Shown: positions 41,588 through 52,010, numbered from the stretch's first letter. The stretch: DNA of 64,000 bases from Firmicutes bacterium ASF500 (GCA_000492175.2 CP097573.1:434001-498000), one strand, 5' to 3'. Made by a program: numbers and translations. Notes: generated by a model from the sequence alone, not told the origin.

Positions 41588-44055
41588 CTAGCTGTGATAG
41601 GGGTCCACGTCGGCATAGACGGAGACGCCTTTATTTTCCTTGTCCTTTTGTGCCGCCTTGATCAGGTAGGCCAGCATAGCCCGAAACGCCCGGTCCGGCT
41701 GGCCCGTGAGGGTGAGGCGGTAGCGGTAGCGGTTGTTCACCTTAGCCACCGCGGCGGGAGCGGGACCCAGCAGCTGCCAGGGCCCGGGGACCTTGGGCAG
41801 GTCCCGTTCCAGGGCGCGGCGCAGGCGGGTACAGCACCGCAGGACGGCCCCCTCCTCCAGTCCGGAGGCGGTGACCACCACCCGCTGGGCAAAGGGCGGG
41901 TCATTCCGCAGGCAGCGCAGCTCAATTTCCTGGGCGTAGAAGCCATCGTAGTCCTGACGGGCGGCGCAGCGGATCACATCATTGTCCGGGGTGAAGGTCT
42001 GAATCACCGCCCGGCCCAGCTTGTCTCCCCGGCCCGCCCGGCCCACCACCTGGGTGAGGAGGGAAAAGGTCCGCTCCCCCGCCCGGAGGTCGTCCACATA
42101 GAGGGACAGGTCGGGGGCGATGACCCCCACCAGGGTGACGTTTTCAAAGTCCAGCCCCTTGGCCACCATCTGGGTGCCCACCAGGACGGGGACCCGCTCC
42201 TTCCGGAACCGCTCCAGCAGCTCCTCGTGGGGGTGGGCGGCGGAAATGGTATCGGTGTCCATCCGCAGCACCTCCGCCCAGGGGAACAGGTCCTGGAGCT
42301 CCTCCTGGACCCGCTGGGTGCCGGTGCCCACAAAGTTGAGCAGGCCCCCGCAGGAGGGGCACGCCGGGGGCAGGGGCTGGGAGTGGCCGCACTGGTGGCA
42401 CATGAGCCGGTTGTTGGCCGAGTGATAGGTCAGCTTGACGGAGCACCGGGGGCACTCGGGTACCTGGCCGCACTCCCCGCAGGACACCATCCGGCTGGCC
42501 CCCCGGCGGTTCAGAAACAGGATGGCCTGCTCCTCCCGCTTAAAATTCTCCTCCAGCTCCCTTCTCAGGACGGAGCTGATGGAGGAGGCGTTGCCCTGGC
42601 GCAGCTCCTCCTTCAAATCGGCGATGAGCACCTGGGGCAGAGCCTTCTGGTTGTAGCGGTTTTTCAGGGTAAAAAATCCAATCTGCCCCTCCTGAGCCTG
42701 ATACATGGCCTCCACCGACGGGGTGGCCGACCCCAGCACCAGCAGGGCGCTATTCTGGACACAGCGGTATTTTGCCACCTCCCGGGCGTGGTACCGGGGG
42801 ACATTCTCCGACTTATAGCTGGTCTCCTGTTCCTCGTCCAGAATGATGAGGCCCAGATTGTCCAGGGGGGCAAAGACCGCCGACCGGGTGCCGATGACCA
42901 CCTGCGCCTCCCCCCGGCGGGCCCGCTTCCACTCGTCATACCGCTCCCCCGCCCGGAGGGAGCTGTGGAGGACGGCCACCTGTTTGCCGAAATGGGCGGC
43001 GAAAATCCGCAGCAGCTGGGGCGTGAGCACAATCTCCGGCACCAGCACCAGGGCCGTCCGGCCCCGGGCGAGGACCTCCTGAATCAGGCGGATGTAGACC
43101 TGGGTCTTGCCGCTGCCCGTCACGCCGTAGAGCAGGGCGGCGGCGGGCTTGCCTGACCGGGCCAGGGCATCCAGCCCCTCCAGAGCCGCCCGCTGCTCCC
43201 CGTTGAGCTCCGGGGGCGGAGCCGGAGGGATATCCTCCAGCGGGGTCCGGCGGAGCACCTCCTGCCGTTCCAGTGTGAGGATGCCGCTCTTCTCCAGCGA
43301 CTTGAGGGTGGGCATGGATGCCCCGGTGAAGTAGCACAGCTCCTTGGCGGAGGCGGCGCCCAGGGCGCACAGCAGCTCGGTCACCGCGTACCGCAGGGGG
43401 GCGGACCTCCGCCGGGGGGCCACCATTGCCATAGCGTCTTCCGCCGGAACGGCCAGCACCGCCAGCTTCTCCGTCTTGTCGGACACCGCCCGCTGCGCGC
43501 CGCTCTCCAGCTCCGCCGCCCCGCCGTCGATGAGCCTCCGGATGGCAGGGTTGGGGTCCTTGGCCCCGAAGGCCAGACGAATCTGCTCCATATCCCCCTG
43601 CCGCCCCAGCTCCACAGCAGGTCCAGCAGCTGGACGGCGGCGGCGGAGCCTCCGGCGGTCTCATAGGCCCGCTCCCGGTCCACTCCCTGGCGGATGGACA
43701 GGCAGTCCCGCAGGGAGAAATACAGTCCGGCGGGCAGCATCGCCTTGACGCAGTCGTACACCGTACAGAAGTACCGCTCCCGCATCCAGAGGGCCAGCTG
43801 AATGGCATGGCCGTCCAGCACCGGCGACTCGTCCAGGGCCGACAAAATGGATTTCAGCGGCTCTCCGGCGGAAGGAGCCTCCCGGACCGACAGCACCAGC
43901 CCGTCCGACCCCCGGTTCCCGGCGGCGAAGGGGACCAGCACCCGCATACCGGGCCGCAGGCGGTCCTCCAGCTCCCGGGGGATCAGGTAGTCATAGGGCT
44001 TGTCGATGGCGTAAACCGCCCTGGCAACAGCCACCTTCGCAATTTTCCGGCTCAC
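41588..44055 (-). pseudogene. priA: Primosomal helicase PriA, interrupted by a frameshift
   Basis: The N-terminal DNA-binding part (GTG start at 44055, VARAVYAIDKPYDYLIP..., about 145 residues) is in one frame; from about 43615 the chain continues in another frame to 41588 without loss. Together they give about 822 residues, the right length. Second part: Walker A GVTGSGKTQVY, Walker B LIILDEEQETSYKSE, zinc cysteines CGECGQVPECPRC and CHQCGH...CPSCGG, and VGTQMVAKGLDFENV. The change is within about 43600-43625, near a GTGGAGCTGGGG stretch; one missing base would explain it. PriA restarts stalled forks and is seldom lost, so a sequencing error is as likely as a true mutation. Confidence 0.85.
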
Positions 44056-44069
44056 TGGCTCTCCTCCGT

Positions 44070-44091
44070 AAAAAAAGGGGGCGGAGCCCCC
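44070..44091 (-). terminator. rpoZ terminator
   Basis: GGGGGC / GCCCCC stem with GGA loop and a T7 run on the minus strand, one base after the rpoZ stop. It lies just before the priA ribosome site, so priA would depend on read-through or its own start. Confidence 0.88.
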
Positions 44092-44307
44092 TTACGCTTC
44101 TGTCTGCTCCGGCTCTTCAGCCTTGGTGTCCAGCTCGCCGTTTGCCACCGCCTGGATGGCGATGCTCACCGGCTTGGCGTCCAGCGGCTCTCCGGCCATC
44201 TCGGCCTCCCGGGCAATCCGCCGGGCCTTGCAGGCCACCACATTCACCAGCTCATACCGGCTGGGCACCTTTTCCAATAAATCCTTCATCGCAGGATACA
44301 GCATCAT
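44092..44307 (-). CDS. rpoZ: RNA polymerase omega subunit
   Basis: 71 aa. Small RNA polymerase subunit that helps beta' fold. The conserved core is SRYELVNVVACKARRIA (about 16-32) and PVSIAIQAVANGEL near 46. GAAGGAG precedes the ATG. Between gmk and priA, the usual Firmicutes order. Confidence 0.93.
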   Translation of the reverse strand: MMLYPAMKDLLEKVPSRYELVNVVACKARRIAREAEMAGEPLDAKPVSIAIQAVANGELDTKAEEPEQTEA

Positions 44308-44387
44308 AGTTAAAGACTCCTTCTCTCATAGCATGATTGCAGGGCGCGGCGGCCCGGCGCACCGGAATCCGCCCCTACAGGGAATTT

Positions 44388-44993
44388 TTACGCAAACTGG
44401 GTCAGAATAGACCTCCGGTTCTCCACCCGGCACTCAGCGGCGGTGAGGATGGCCTCGATCTCAGCCACAGCGCCGGACACCTTGTCGTTGATGACCAGAT
44501 AGTCATAGTTGGGAATTTCCCGAAATTCCACCTTCGCCTTCTCCAGCCGCCCGGCGATCACGTCCTCGCTGTCGGTATTCCGGCGGTGGAGGCGGCGGGA
44601 CAGCTCCTCGAAGGAGGGGGGGATGATGAAGATGAACAGAGCCCCCGGGCACCGCGCCCGGACCTTGGCCGCCCCCTGAACCTCGATATCCAGGAGCACG
44701 TCAATGCCCTGGTCCAGCCGGTCCTCAATGGCCTTCAGAGAGGTGCCGTAGTAGTTTTCCACATACTCGGCATACTCCAGCAGCTCATTGGCGGCAATCA
44801 TCCGCTCAAACTCCGCCCGGCCCACAAAGTTATAGTTCACCCCGTCCTGCTCCCCCACCCGGGGCTGACGGGTGGTGTAGGACACGGAGAAATAGATGTT
44901 GTCCCGCTGGCTGAGCAGCTCGGCGATCACCGTGCTCTTGCCCACGCCCGACGGTCCGGACAACACGATCAGCTGACCTCTGTCTTTTTTCAT
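44388..44993 (-). CDS. gmk: Guanylate kinase
   Basis: 201 aa. Converts GMP to GDP. P-loop [12 protein letters not shown] near 9-20, the GMP-binding [19 protein letters not shown] segment near 35, and [11 protein letters not shown]. Overlaps remA by 4 bp (44990-44993). Confidence 0.97.
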   Translation of the reverse strand: MKKDRGQLIVLSGPSGVGKSTVIAELLSQRDNIYFSVSYTTRQPRVGEQDGVNYNFVGRAEFERMIAANELLEYAEYVENYYGTSLKAIEDRLDQGIDVLLDIEVQGAAKVRARCPGALFIFIIPPSFEELSRRLHRRNTDSEDVIAGRLEKAKVEFREIPNYDYLVINDKVSGAVAEIEAILTAAECRVENRRSILTQFA

Positions 44994-45253
44994 AGCTCCT
45001 CCTCCGCTCCGGGCCGCTCCCCGCCCTCCAAACGGCCGGCAATGACCTCCGGCGTCAGGGCGGACAGCACCACATGGTCGTTGTCCATAATCAGCACCGC
45101 CTGGGTGCGCCGGCCATAGGTGGCGTCAATAAGGACGCCCCGCTCTCTGGCCTCCTGGGTCATGCGCTTGATGGGGGCGGACTCGGGGCTGACCACCGCC
45201 ACCAGCCGCCCCGCCGACACCAGACTTCCAAAACCGATGTTGACAAGCTTCAA
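44990..45253 (-). CDS. remA: RemA/DUF370-family DNA-binding regulator
   Basis: 87 aa, TTG start with GGGGGGA upstream. Marks: [27 protein letters not shown] (quoted in part), [23 protein letters not shown]. In Bacillus subtilis RemA activates matrix and osmoprotection genes; here only the conserved place next to gmk and yicC supports the name. The last 10 residues are acidic. Confidence 0.92.
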   Translation of the reverse strand: MKLVNIGFGSLVSAGRLVAVVSPESAPIKRMTQEARERGVLIDATYGRRTQAVLIMDNDHVVLSALTPEVIAGRLEGGERPGAEEEL

Positions 45254-45264
45254 ACGGGTCCCCC

Positions 45265-46143
45265 CTATTCGATATTCTGGACCTGCTCCCGGATCTTCTC
45301 GATCTCGGCCTTGATGTCCACCACATGGCCCGCTATTTCGATGTCACTGCACTTGGAGCCGATGGTGTTGGCCTCCCGGTTGAACTCCTGAATGAGGAAG
45401 TCCAGCTTCCGGCCTGTGGCCCCTCCCTTGGACAGCATCTCCCGGAGCTGGCTGATGTGACTGCGCAGGCGGACGGTCTCCTCATCCACCGCCACCTTGT
45501 CGGCGAAGATGGCCGCCTCGGTGAGGATACGGGCGGGGTCCAGCTGAGTGTTGGACAGCACCTCGTTCATCCGGGCCTCCAGCTTGGCCCGGTACTCCGC
45601 CACCGTCTGGGGGGAGCGCTTCTCCACCAGGGACACCTTGTCCTCAATGGCGGCGGCCCGGGACAGGATGTCCTCCTTCAACCGCTCCCCCTCCCGGGTA
45701 CGCATCTGGTCGAAGTCGTCCAGGGCCCGGGACAGAACGGAGCAGATATCCTTTGCCATCTGCTCCACGTCCTCCTCCGCCTTCTCAGCCAGCAGGACCT
45801 CCGGGAACCGGGACAGCAGAGAGACGGAAATATCGCTGGACAGCCCATAGTCCTCCGCCAGCTGCTTCAAAGCGTGATAGTAGCCGTCGGCCACCGGCCT
45901 GTTCACCGACACCTGAACCTTTTCAGCGCCTGCGCTGTCCAGGGTAACAAATACATCTACCTTTCCCCGTGAAATGGTGCTCTGCACCCGGGATTTGATG
46001 GCCTCCTCAGAGAAGAGATACAGCCGGGGGATACGGACGTTGCAGTCGAGGTAGCGGTTGTTCACGGAGCGCAGCTCCACGGTGATGGTACAGCCGTTGA
46101 CGGTCTCCTCCGCGCGGCCGTAGCCTGTCATACTCTTGACCAA
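45265..46143 (-). CDS. YicC/YloC-family endoribonuclease
   Basis: 292 aa, TTG start giving (M)[11 protein letters not shown], the usual family opening; an AAGGAGAG site fits. N-terminal YicC domain and C-terminal DUF1732 domain ending with the invariant [19 protein letters not shown]. Family members cut RNA as hexamers. Conserved neighbour of remA-gmk. Confidence 0.93.
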   Translation of the reverse strand: MVKSMTGYGRAEETVNGCTITVELRSVNNRYLDCNVRIPRLYLFSEEAIKSRVQSTISRGKVDVFVTLDSAGAEKVQVSVNRPVADGYYHALKQLAEDYGLSSDISVSLLSRFPEVLLAEKAEEDVEQMAKDICSVLSRALDDFDQMRTREGERLKEDILSRAAAIEDKVSLVEKRSPQTVAEYRAKLEARMNEVLSNTQLDPARILTEAAIFADKVAVDEETVRLRSHISQLREMLSKGGATGRKLDFLIQEFNREANTIGSKCSDIEIAGHVVDIKAEIEKIREQVQNIE

Positions 46144-46175
46144 CTTTGGTCACTCTCCTTATGTGTTATGTGAAT

Positions 46176-46775
46176 TCAGCAGCAGGGACCGCCCCAGGGG
46201 GTACACAGGCTGCAGCAGAGGTAAGTCGTGCAGGGGTCGCAGGTGGCGGCGGTGCCGTAGCCCGCCGGGCGGTAGCCGCCCATAGGGCCCCGCTGGATCA
46301 GGGCCAGCGCTTGGCGGAACTCCATGTTGTTGGGCTCCATCTGCACGGCCCTGGTGTAGTTCTGCATGGCCTCGTCCAGCCAGCCCTTGCGGTAGGCGAT
46401 GCTGCCCGACAGGAAGTACCACTCCCCGTCCCTCTGGACCACCCCGTAGAGCAGCTGCTCCGCCTGAGCCAGGTCGCCGGCGTTGATGAGGCTGCGCACC
46501 TGAGCGTAGGCGGGGTTGGAGGTCCTCTGCTGATAACCCTGTTGATAGCTCTGCTGGTAGCCGCCATAGCCCCCGGAGGAGGCCCCCGACCGCTGCTTGG
46601 TGATGGTGTCGTAGGCCTCGTTGATCTCCTTCATCTTCTCCTCAGCCAGGTCGGCCAATGGGTTATTCTGATAGTTGTCCGGGTGATACTTCCGGGCCAG
46701 CTCCCGATAGGCCTTCTTAACCTCGTCGTCGCTGGCGCTCTGGCTCACACCCAGAACGCTGTACGGGTCTCTCAT
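46176..46775 (-). CDS. DnaJ-domain protein with TPR-like helices and Cys-rich tail
   Basis: 199 aa. J domain about 1-70 with the HPD motif in ARKYHPDNY, a Gln/Gly/Tyr-rich linker, a TPR-like part (about 90-160: [21 protein letters not shown]...) and a tail with several Cys ([21 protein letters not shown]). Start at 46775 overlaps the DUF5685 stop by 4 bp. J proteins drive DnaK; this pairing with DUF5685 is common in Clostridia and its role is not known. Confidence 0.85.
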   Translation of the reverse strand: MRDPYSVLGVSQSASDDEVKKAYRELARKYHPDNYQNNPLADLAEEKMKEINEAYDTITKQRSGASSGGYGGYQQSYQQGYQQRTSNPAYAQVRSLINAGDLAQAEQLLYGVVQRDGEWYFLSGSIAYRKGWLDEAMQNYTRAVQMEPNNMEFRQALALIQRGPMGGYRPAGYGTAATCDPCTTYLCCSLCTPWGGPCC

Positions 46776-47638
46776 CTCTCGTTTCTCCAAATCTTTTGTT
46801 TTTTTATATTGTTCCAGCTTCCATCAAAAACGGCCCTCTGCACCAGGGGCAGGCCGAGATAGATGATATTTTCCACAAGGGGCTTCCGGCAGCCGAACTG
46901 CCCCAGCTGGAGGGCCGCGCCCATCAGCTCCAGGGACTGGTCCATGGTCAGCCGCAGGGCCTCGTCGTCCCCAGCCGGACCATACCGGGCGGACACCGGG
47001 TTATAGCGCCCGGCCAGCTTGTCCTCCTCCAAATCGTCCCGGGCGTCCGCCAGATAAATCCACCGCCCCAGGTGGTAGAGCAGCTGTGACAGCACTCTGC
47101 CCCGCTCCCCCTCCGCCGGCGCGGCGGACTGGAGCAGCCGGGCGAAGGTGTCCGCCGTCCGGTCCAGGGAGGGACAGCCCTCCTTCTCCAGCGCGGCCAG
47201 CTCCTCCAGGCAGTCCCGCACCGTCCGGTCGAAGCCGGGGCGGCGGCGGGCCGCCTTCTCGTAGGCCGGCCTCAGTACCCAGGACGCGGCCCGGGCGGGC
47301 AGTCCGCCCCAGAGCCCGTCGTCCCGGACCGAGTCCCGCAACTTCCACCAGGCCAGCACCACGCTCTCGTCCGCCGCCGCCTCTAAGGCGGGGCTGTCGG
47401 GACACATGGGCGCCCTCCGCAGGGGATTGCCGTGGCACCGGCCCCGGCAGGGGACAAACTCCTCCTCCGGCTCCCACAGCAGCAGGGCCAGGAAGGTAAA
47501 ATCGTAGTTGAGCAGCAGCGGGGCGATCAGCCCGTACCGCCGCCGCATACAGCGGCACAGGCCGCAGTAGGTAGCCCTGTAAAGGTCATAGTCTTTACAC
47601 TTTAATTCTGGCCGGAGGGGGCGCACATAGCCGAACAT
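46772..47638 (-). CDS. DUF5685 family protein
   Basis: 288 aa. Family opening [20 protein letters not shown] and [17 protein letters not shown], then [13 protein letters not shown] and a [16 protein letters not shown] cluster; five or six Cys in the first 80 residues could bind metal. The remainder is helical, with [20 protein letters not shown]. Function unknown; conserved partner of the DnaJ-like gene downstream. Confidence 0.9.
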   Translation of the reverse strand: MFGYVRPLRPELKCKDYDLYRATYCGLCRCMRRRYGLIAPLLLNYDFTFLALLLWEPEEEFVPCRGRCHGNPLRRAPMCPDSPALEAAADESVVLAWWKLRDSVRDDGLWGGLPARAASWVLRPAYEKAARRRPGFDRTVRDCLEELAALEKEGCPSLDRTADTFARLLQSAAPAEGERGRVLSQLLYHLGRWIYLADARDDLEEDKLAGRYNPVSARYGPAGDDEALRLTMDQSLELMGAALQLGQFGCRKPLVENIIYLGLPLVQRAVFDGSWNNIKKQKIWRNER

Positions 47639-47648
47639 CGGGCCGTCC

Positions 47649-48071
47649 TCAGCGCAGCTGCTTCAAGATAGCGAACTCCGGCTCCTGGCTCCGGGTGATA
47701 GACCGGTTCATCAGGGCGGCGGGGACAAAGCCCGCCGCCAGACCCAGGGCCGCTGTCACCAGAGAGGCCAGCTCGCCCAGGTGGAGCAGGCTCATTCCAA
47801 AGGCGTAGCCCAGTCCCAGCCCCACACAGGGCAGGAGGAACACCACCACCGAGGTACTGATATTGTGCCCGGCGGAGGGCTCCACCTCCACAAAGTCCCC
47901 GGGCCGGGCCCCGATGCCGTTGGAGGCCAGGGCCAGTATCTCCTGGGGGGGCTTGGCCGTACAGCCGGCGCAGGCGCCGTCGCAGTGCAGGCCGCACTCC
48001 ATCTGCCGGAGGAGGGACACCTCGGCCACACCCTCCCGGACGATTTTCTTTACAATCGCGTTTTGAACCAT
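47649..48071 (-). CDS. RseC/MucC-like positive regulator family protein (SoxR-reducing system)
   Basis: 140 aa. N-terminal soluble domain with four Cys in LLRQMECGLHCDGACAGC (about 25-40), as needed for an iron-sulfur or redox centre, then two membrane helices (about 72-92 and 98-118). This is the RseC layout; some members belong to RnfA-G/Rsx-linked redox systems. No rnf genes nearby. ATG at 48071 with GTGAGG upstream; a GTG 12 bp earlier overlaps that site. Confidence 0.85.
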   Translation of the reverse strand: MVQNAIVKKIVREGVAEVSLLRQMECGLHCDGACAGCTAKPPQEILALASNGIGARPGDFVEVEPSAGHNISTSVVVFLLPCVGLGLGYAFGMSLLHLGELASLVTAALGLAAGFVPAALMNRSITRSQEPEFAILKQLR

Positions 48072-48083
48072 GATGATCCTCAC

Positions 48084-49310
48084 TTATCTGCTGATATCCA
48101 CCGCCACGGTGTACTCTCCGATGACGCCCACCTTGCTGGAGCTGTCCAGATAGACCCGCGCGGGGACCCGGCTTCCGCCCAGGGTAGTCGCCTGGGACAG
48201 GTCGGCCACCACCCGGAGCTGACTGGCGTCGATGGTTTCCAGGTCCTCCTCCCTGCCCCGGACGGTCACCTGTAGGCTCTGGGTGACCACCTGGGCGGTA
48301 TAGCCCTCCTGAGGCTCGGTGGTGGTGATGTTCTCCACGGAGAAGGTCCTGGTGCTCAGGCCCTCCACCGTTATGGTGACCTCGGCGGTGGCGTTGCCGC
48401 TCTCGTTGTTCAGGCTGGGGTCCAGGTTGATGGGCAGCTGAATGACCTTGCGCTCCAGCACCTTGGACAGCTCCACCCCGCCCAGGGAAATTTCAGTCAG
48501 GGCATCTAGGTCAGCCTGACTGCCCGAGACGGTGATGCTCGAGGGCTTGATGTCCACCTCGGCGTCGTCCACGGTGGCCCCTCCGCCGGGCAGGATGTTG
48601 ACGGTCAGCGGCACCTCCTTGGTCACCACCACCGGCACCACCACATAGGCCTTCTCGGCGCTGAGGGTAACCTCCAGGTCCGTGAGGGGCTTGCCCTCGC
48701 TGTCCAGAAGGGTAAGAGGCAATTCACCGGCAAACCGCTCGTCCAATTCGGAGTCCTTCAAAATGGCGGCCACCTTGGCCACCTGGTTGACCTGCTCCAC
48801 CGGGCCGTTGATTACCACCTGGGCCGGCTCAATGGCGGGGGTGCCCATCTGATAGCCCTTGGCCACCCGGCCGTCCAGCTGAAACTCCACGTTGAAGCTC
48901 TGGCTGTACAGCTTCTCCACCAGCACGGTGATGGTAGAGGGCTCCTGAGTGGTATAGACCTTTTCGGTATTCACGTTCTCCGGCAGAACCGGCCGGCACT
49001 TCACAGTGTTCTCCCCCTCCACACAGCGGGAGACATCCACCTGCACATAGAGGTTGTTCCGATAGCGCAGCAGGTCGCTGCGGACGCTGGCGGGCCCCTC
49101 CACCCGGAGCTCCACCGTCTGGGGGGAGATGTCCGCGATGGTCAGGCCCTGGCTGGCCAGCACGTTGGTGCCCGTGGTCTCCACCCGGACACTGTGAATA
49201 GACGTGGTGCCCGTGGGGTCCACCGAGGCCCGGACATACACCCAAAAGGCAATGGCCAGCACGATGGACAGCAGGACACAGACCCATTTCTTCTCTAAAA
49301 GACGTCCCAT
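48084..49310 (-). CDS. cdaR: CdaR-family c-di-AMP cyclase regulator (YbbR repeats)
   Basis: 408 aa. One N-terminal membrane helix (about 10-30), then four YbbR-type beta domains outside the cell (each about 80-90 residues, with SVRVETTGTNVLASQGL..., TINVEGPVEQVNQV-like repeats). CdaR binds and modulates the membrane cyclase CdaA. Its start overlaps the cdaA stop by one base (TAATG). Confidence 0.93.
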   Translation of the reverse strand: MGRLLEKKWVCVLLSIVLAIAFWVYVRASVDPTGTTSIHSVRVETTGTNVLASQGLTIADISPQTVELRVEGPASVRSDLLRYRNNLYVQVDVSRCVEGENTVKCRPVLPENVNTEKVYTTQEPSTITVLVEKLYSQSFNVEFQLDGRVAKGYQMGTPAIEPAQVVINGPVEQVNQVAKVAAILKDSELDERFAGELPLTLLDSEGKPLTDLEVTLSAEKAYVVVPVVVTKEVPLTVNILPGGGATVDDAEVDIKPSSITVSGSQADLDALTEISLGGVELSKVLERKVIQLPINLDPSLNNESGNATAEVTITVEGLSTRTFSVENITTTEPQEGYTAQVVTQSLQVTVRGREEDLETIDASQLRVVADLSQATTLGGSRVPARVYLDSSSKVGVIGEYTVAVDISR

Positions 49311-50203
49311 TACAGCTGGTCCTCCTCCTTCCGGCCTCCGCCCAGCAGCAGACCAAGCAGGGGGATCTGACTATTTTTCTCCTCTTTGTCGTTGAGCAGC
49401 TCGTTGCGCAGCAGCCGCTCCAGTGTCTCCGGAGCCAGGTGCCGCTTGAGCATCCCGCCCACGGCCACCGAGATGGAGCCCGTCTCCTCGGAGACAATGG
49501 CAACCACCGCGTCGGAGTGCTCGCTCATACCGATGCCCGCCCGGTGACGCATCCCCAGGTCCCTGCTCAGGTTCACGTTGCCCGACAGAGGGAGCATACA
49601 GCCCGCGCCCACAATCCGGCCGTCCCGGAGGATGACCGCGCCGTCATGAAGGGGGGCCTTGTTCCAAAAGATATTTTTCAAAAGCTCGCTGGACACGGCG
49701 CAGTCCAGGGCGGTGCCCGTCTTGATGACATCGTCCAGCAGGTTCTGCCGCTCAAAGACCATCAGCGCCCCCACCTTGTCCCGGGACAGGTCGGCGTAGG
49801 CCTCGGTGGTCTGGGTGATGGCGGTCTCCATGTCCTGACCCGCCTCTTTGTTGGAGGCAAAGACCAGCTTCAGACTCCCGCTGCCCATTCGCTCCAGGAA
49901 CCGGCGGATCTCCGGCTGGAACAGGACCACCATCACCACGATACCCCACTGGATTACCCCGTCCAGCAGGAAGCTGGTGGCGGTGAGCTGCAAATAGTAG
50001 GACAGGGCCATGGCCGCCGCCAGAATCAGCAGGCCCCACATGACCCGCCCGGAGTTGGTCTTGCGCAGCATCCACAGCAGCTTGTAGATGACCAGGGACA
50101 AAATGGCGATGTCTAAAATGTCGGTCAGCTGAATCTGGAGCAGGGGAAAATTAGACTGTAAAAACATCTGGATGCCGGAGAACAGTTCTGTCACAGCTCC
50201 CAT
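49310..50203 (-). CDS. cdaA: Diadenylate cyclase
   Basis: 297 aa. Three N-terminal membrane helices (about 20-90), a short coiled coil, then the DAC domain with HDGAVIL near 180 and GMRHRAGIGMSEHSDA near 210, the two ATP-binding motifs. Makes c-di-AMP, which controls potassium and osmolyte uptake and wall state. Start at 50203 has GGAGGTGGAAGG upstream; the 50227 start is longer and lies within that site. Confidence 0.95.
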   Translation of the reverse strand: MGAVTELFSGIQMFLQSNFPLLQIQLTDILDIAILSLVIYKLLWMLRKTNSGRVMWGLLILAAAMALSYYLQLTATSFLLDGVIQWGIVVMVVLFQPEIRRFLERMGSGSLKLVFASNKEAGQDMETAITQTTEAYADLSRDKVGALMVFERQNLLDDVIKTGTALDCAVSSELLKNIFWNKAPLHDGAVILRDGRIVGAGCMLPLSGNVNLSRDLGMRHRAGIGMSEHSDAVVAIVSEETGSISVAVGGMLKRHLAPETLERLLRNELLNDKEEKNSQIPLLGLLLGGGRKEEDQL

Positions 50204-50242
50204 ATTCCTTCCACCTCCCAGCGGCAAAGCACTTCATCATGG

Positions 50243-50272
50243 TATTATACGATATTTCCCACCGCTTGGCAA
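50243..50272 (-). promoter_or_regulatory. Probable cdaA promoter
   Basis: On the minus strand TTGCCA (50272-50267), 18-bp spacer, TATAAT (50248-50243), 40 bp before the cdaA start. Confidence 0.65.
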
Positions 50273-50374
50273 CCGTAAAGGCAAATTCCAAAATAAAATT
50301 TTTATGAATTTTTTTGTCGAAAGGAAGCCCCGGAAGGGACGGCCCGCGCCGCCGCCTCCGGGGTTTGTCCGCCG

Positions 50375-51493
50375 TCAGCCTGAACCAATCACATTTTTCA
50401 TGATACGAAGGAACTGATCCGCCTCCCGCCGGGTGCTGAAGGCGGAGACGCTGGCCCGCAGGGTGCCGGTGCTCAGCGTGCCCCCGCTCTCGTGGGCCAG
50501 GGGCGCGCAGTGGAGCCCCGCCCGCAGGGCCACGTCCTTGCTTCCCAGAGCCTCCCCGATCTCCTCGCAGTCCCGGTCCTTCACCCGGAAGGAGAGTACT
50601 CCGGCCTGGGTCCCCGGGGACAGAAATACCTCCACCCCCGGCAGGCTCCGCAGGCCCTCTCCAATATAGCGGATCAGCTGGGATTCCTGGGCTCCGATGT
50701 GCTCCACCCCCTGGTGCTCGACAAAGCGCAGGCCCTCCAGCAGTCCGGCAATGCCGGCCACATTGTGGGTCCCCGCCTCCAGGCGGTCCGGGAGGAAGTC
50801 GGGCATCGTCTGGCGCATGGATTCGCTGCCCGTCCCCCCCTCCATCAGGGTGGCCGGGTCCCGGCCGCACAGCAGCAGTCCAGTGCCCTGAGGGCCGTAC
50901 AGCCCCTTATGCCCCGGCATCGCCACAAAGGCCGCCCCCAGCCCCTCAAAGTTCAGGGGCAGACAGCCGGCGGACTGGGAGGCGTCAATAATCAGGGGCA
51001 CCCTCCGGGTCCGGCACAGGGCGGCGATCTCGGCCACAGGCAGGATAAAGCCAAAGACATTGGACACATGGGTACAGACCGCCAGGTCAGCCCCCCGGTC
51101 CAGCTCCCGCCGGAAGTCCTCCAGAACGGCCTCCCGGTCGAAGAGCCGTCCCCGGGCCACCCGCAGGTCCACCCCCAAGGCGTGGAGCGGGCGGGTGACG
51201 GCGTTGTGTTCATAGCCGGAGATGACCACCCGGCTGCCTGGCCGGGCCAGGGTTTTAATGGCGATGTTCAGGCCGTGGGTGGCGTTGAAGGTGAAGACCA
51301 CCTTCTCCGGGCCGTCCACATGGAACAGCCGGGCCGCCGCCTCCCGGCAGGCGAAGACCTTCTCCGCCGCCGCCATGGCGGGCCAGTGTCCCCCTCTCCC
51401 CGGGCTGGCCAGATGGCTGACCGCCCAGGCTGTGGCGGCTGACACCGCCTCCGGCTTTTGCAGGGTAGTGGCCGCGCTGTCTAAATAAATCAC
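50375..51493 (-). CDS. Cysteine desulfurase-like class V aminotransferase
   Basis: 372 aa, GTG start in the stop of DUF3343 (GTGA). PLP enzyme: family start IYLDSAATTLQKP, PLP-binding THVSNVFGFILPV and DASQSAG, PLP lysine in MPGHKGLYGPQGTG (near 199), catalytic Cys in AGLHCAPLAHE (near 333). The HCAP form is like SufS/CsdA selenocysteine lyase-type enzymes. Linked to DUF3343, so sulfur or selenium transfer is likely. Confidence 0.9.
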   Translation of the reverse strand: MIYLDSAATTLQKPEAVSAATAWAVSHLASPGRGGHWPAMAAAEKVFACREAAARLFHVDGPEKVVFTFNATHGLNIAIKTLARPGSRVVISGYEHNAVTRPLHALGVDLRVARGRLFDREAVLEDFRRELDRGADLAVCTHVSNVFGFILPVAEIAALCRTRRVPLIIDASQSAGCLPLNFEGLGAAFVAMPGHKGLYGPQGTGLLLCGRDPATLMEGGTGSESMRQTMPDFLPDRLEAGTHNVAGIAGLLEGLRFVEHQGVEHIGAQESQLIRYIGEGLRSLPGVEVFLSPGTQAGVLSFRVKDRDCEEIGEALGSKDVALRAGLHCAPLAHESGGTLSTGTLRASVSAFSTRREADQFLRIMKNVIGSG

Positions 51494-51744
51494 AGGGCCA
51501 CCTCCTGATAACTTCCGTCCCCGGCAGTAATATAGACCCGTTTAGGGGTCAGACCCACCCGTTGGAGCACCCGCAGGGCGTCGGGCAGATTGCGCTGGGA
51601 TATTTTTACCGAATGACTGCACCCCTCGCCGGATATACTCTTGGGCGAGCGGATCACCCGGGCGGTAATGCCCGCCCGTTCCAGCGCCGCAGCGGTGCGT
51701 TGGGCGTAGGTCAGCGAACGGCACACGATCAAATAATAGAGCAT
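51490..51744 (-). CDS. DUF3343 protein, putative sulfur/selenium carrier
   Basis: 84 aa. Family marks: YLIVCRSLTYAQRTAAALERAG at the start (quoted in part), SPKSISGEGCSHSVKI with the conserved Cys, and the C-terminal VGLTPKRVY. The family is thought to act like TusA/YedF with a nearby desulfurase; the gene downstream is one. Confidence 0.88.
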   Translation of the reverse strand: MLYYLIVCRSLTYAQRTAAALERAGITARVIRSPKSISGEGCSHSVKISQRNLPDALRVLQRVGLTPKRVYITAGDGSYQEVAL

Positions 51745-51882
51745 GGCATGGTTCCTCTCCCGGGACGGAACTCCTCCGCCCCGCAGAAATAGCCGGGAGG
51801 GGAACTCCTGCTCCCCTCTCGTAACCAGTCTATGCTGTTCCCCGGCGGGGTGACACAGTACTTATTCATACAAAAACCGCCC

Positions 51883-51910
51883 TTGACAGGACGGCGAAAA
51901 CTGATATAAT
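51883..51910 (+). promoter_or_regulatory. Promoter of the antisense antitoxin RNA
   Basis: TTGACA (51883-51888), 16-bp spacer, TATAAT (51905-51910). It points toward the 3' end of the holin-like toxin gene. Confidence 0.85.
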
Positions 51911-51916
51911 AAAAAC

Positions 51917-52010
51917 AAGGAAGGCACCGCCGCAGACGGCGGGCTATCCGGTTACTTGCTAAATGAAGTAACCACCCGTGGTTTGGGGCCTGGGGTGGTT
52001 ACTTCCTTTT
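51917..52010 (+). ncRNA. Predicted antisense antitoxin RNA of a type I system
   Basis: Starts about 7 bp after the TATAAT and ends at the hairpin GAAGTAACCACCC (51965-51977) / GGGTGGTTACTTC (51993-52005) followed by CTTTT. It has no frame of its own. It covers the last 12 bases of the toxin gene and its 3' untranslated part on the other strand, as RatA does with TxpA. The 5' part has a CCGCCGCAGACGGCGG stem. Confidence 0.75.
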
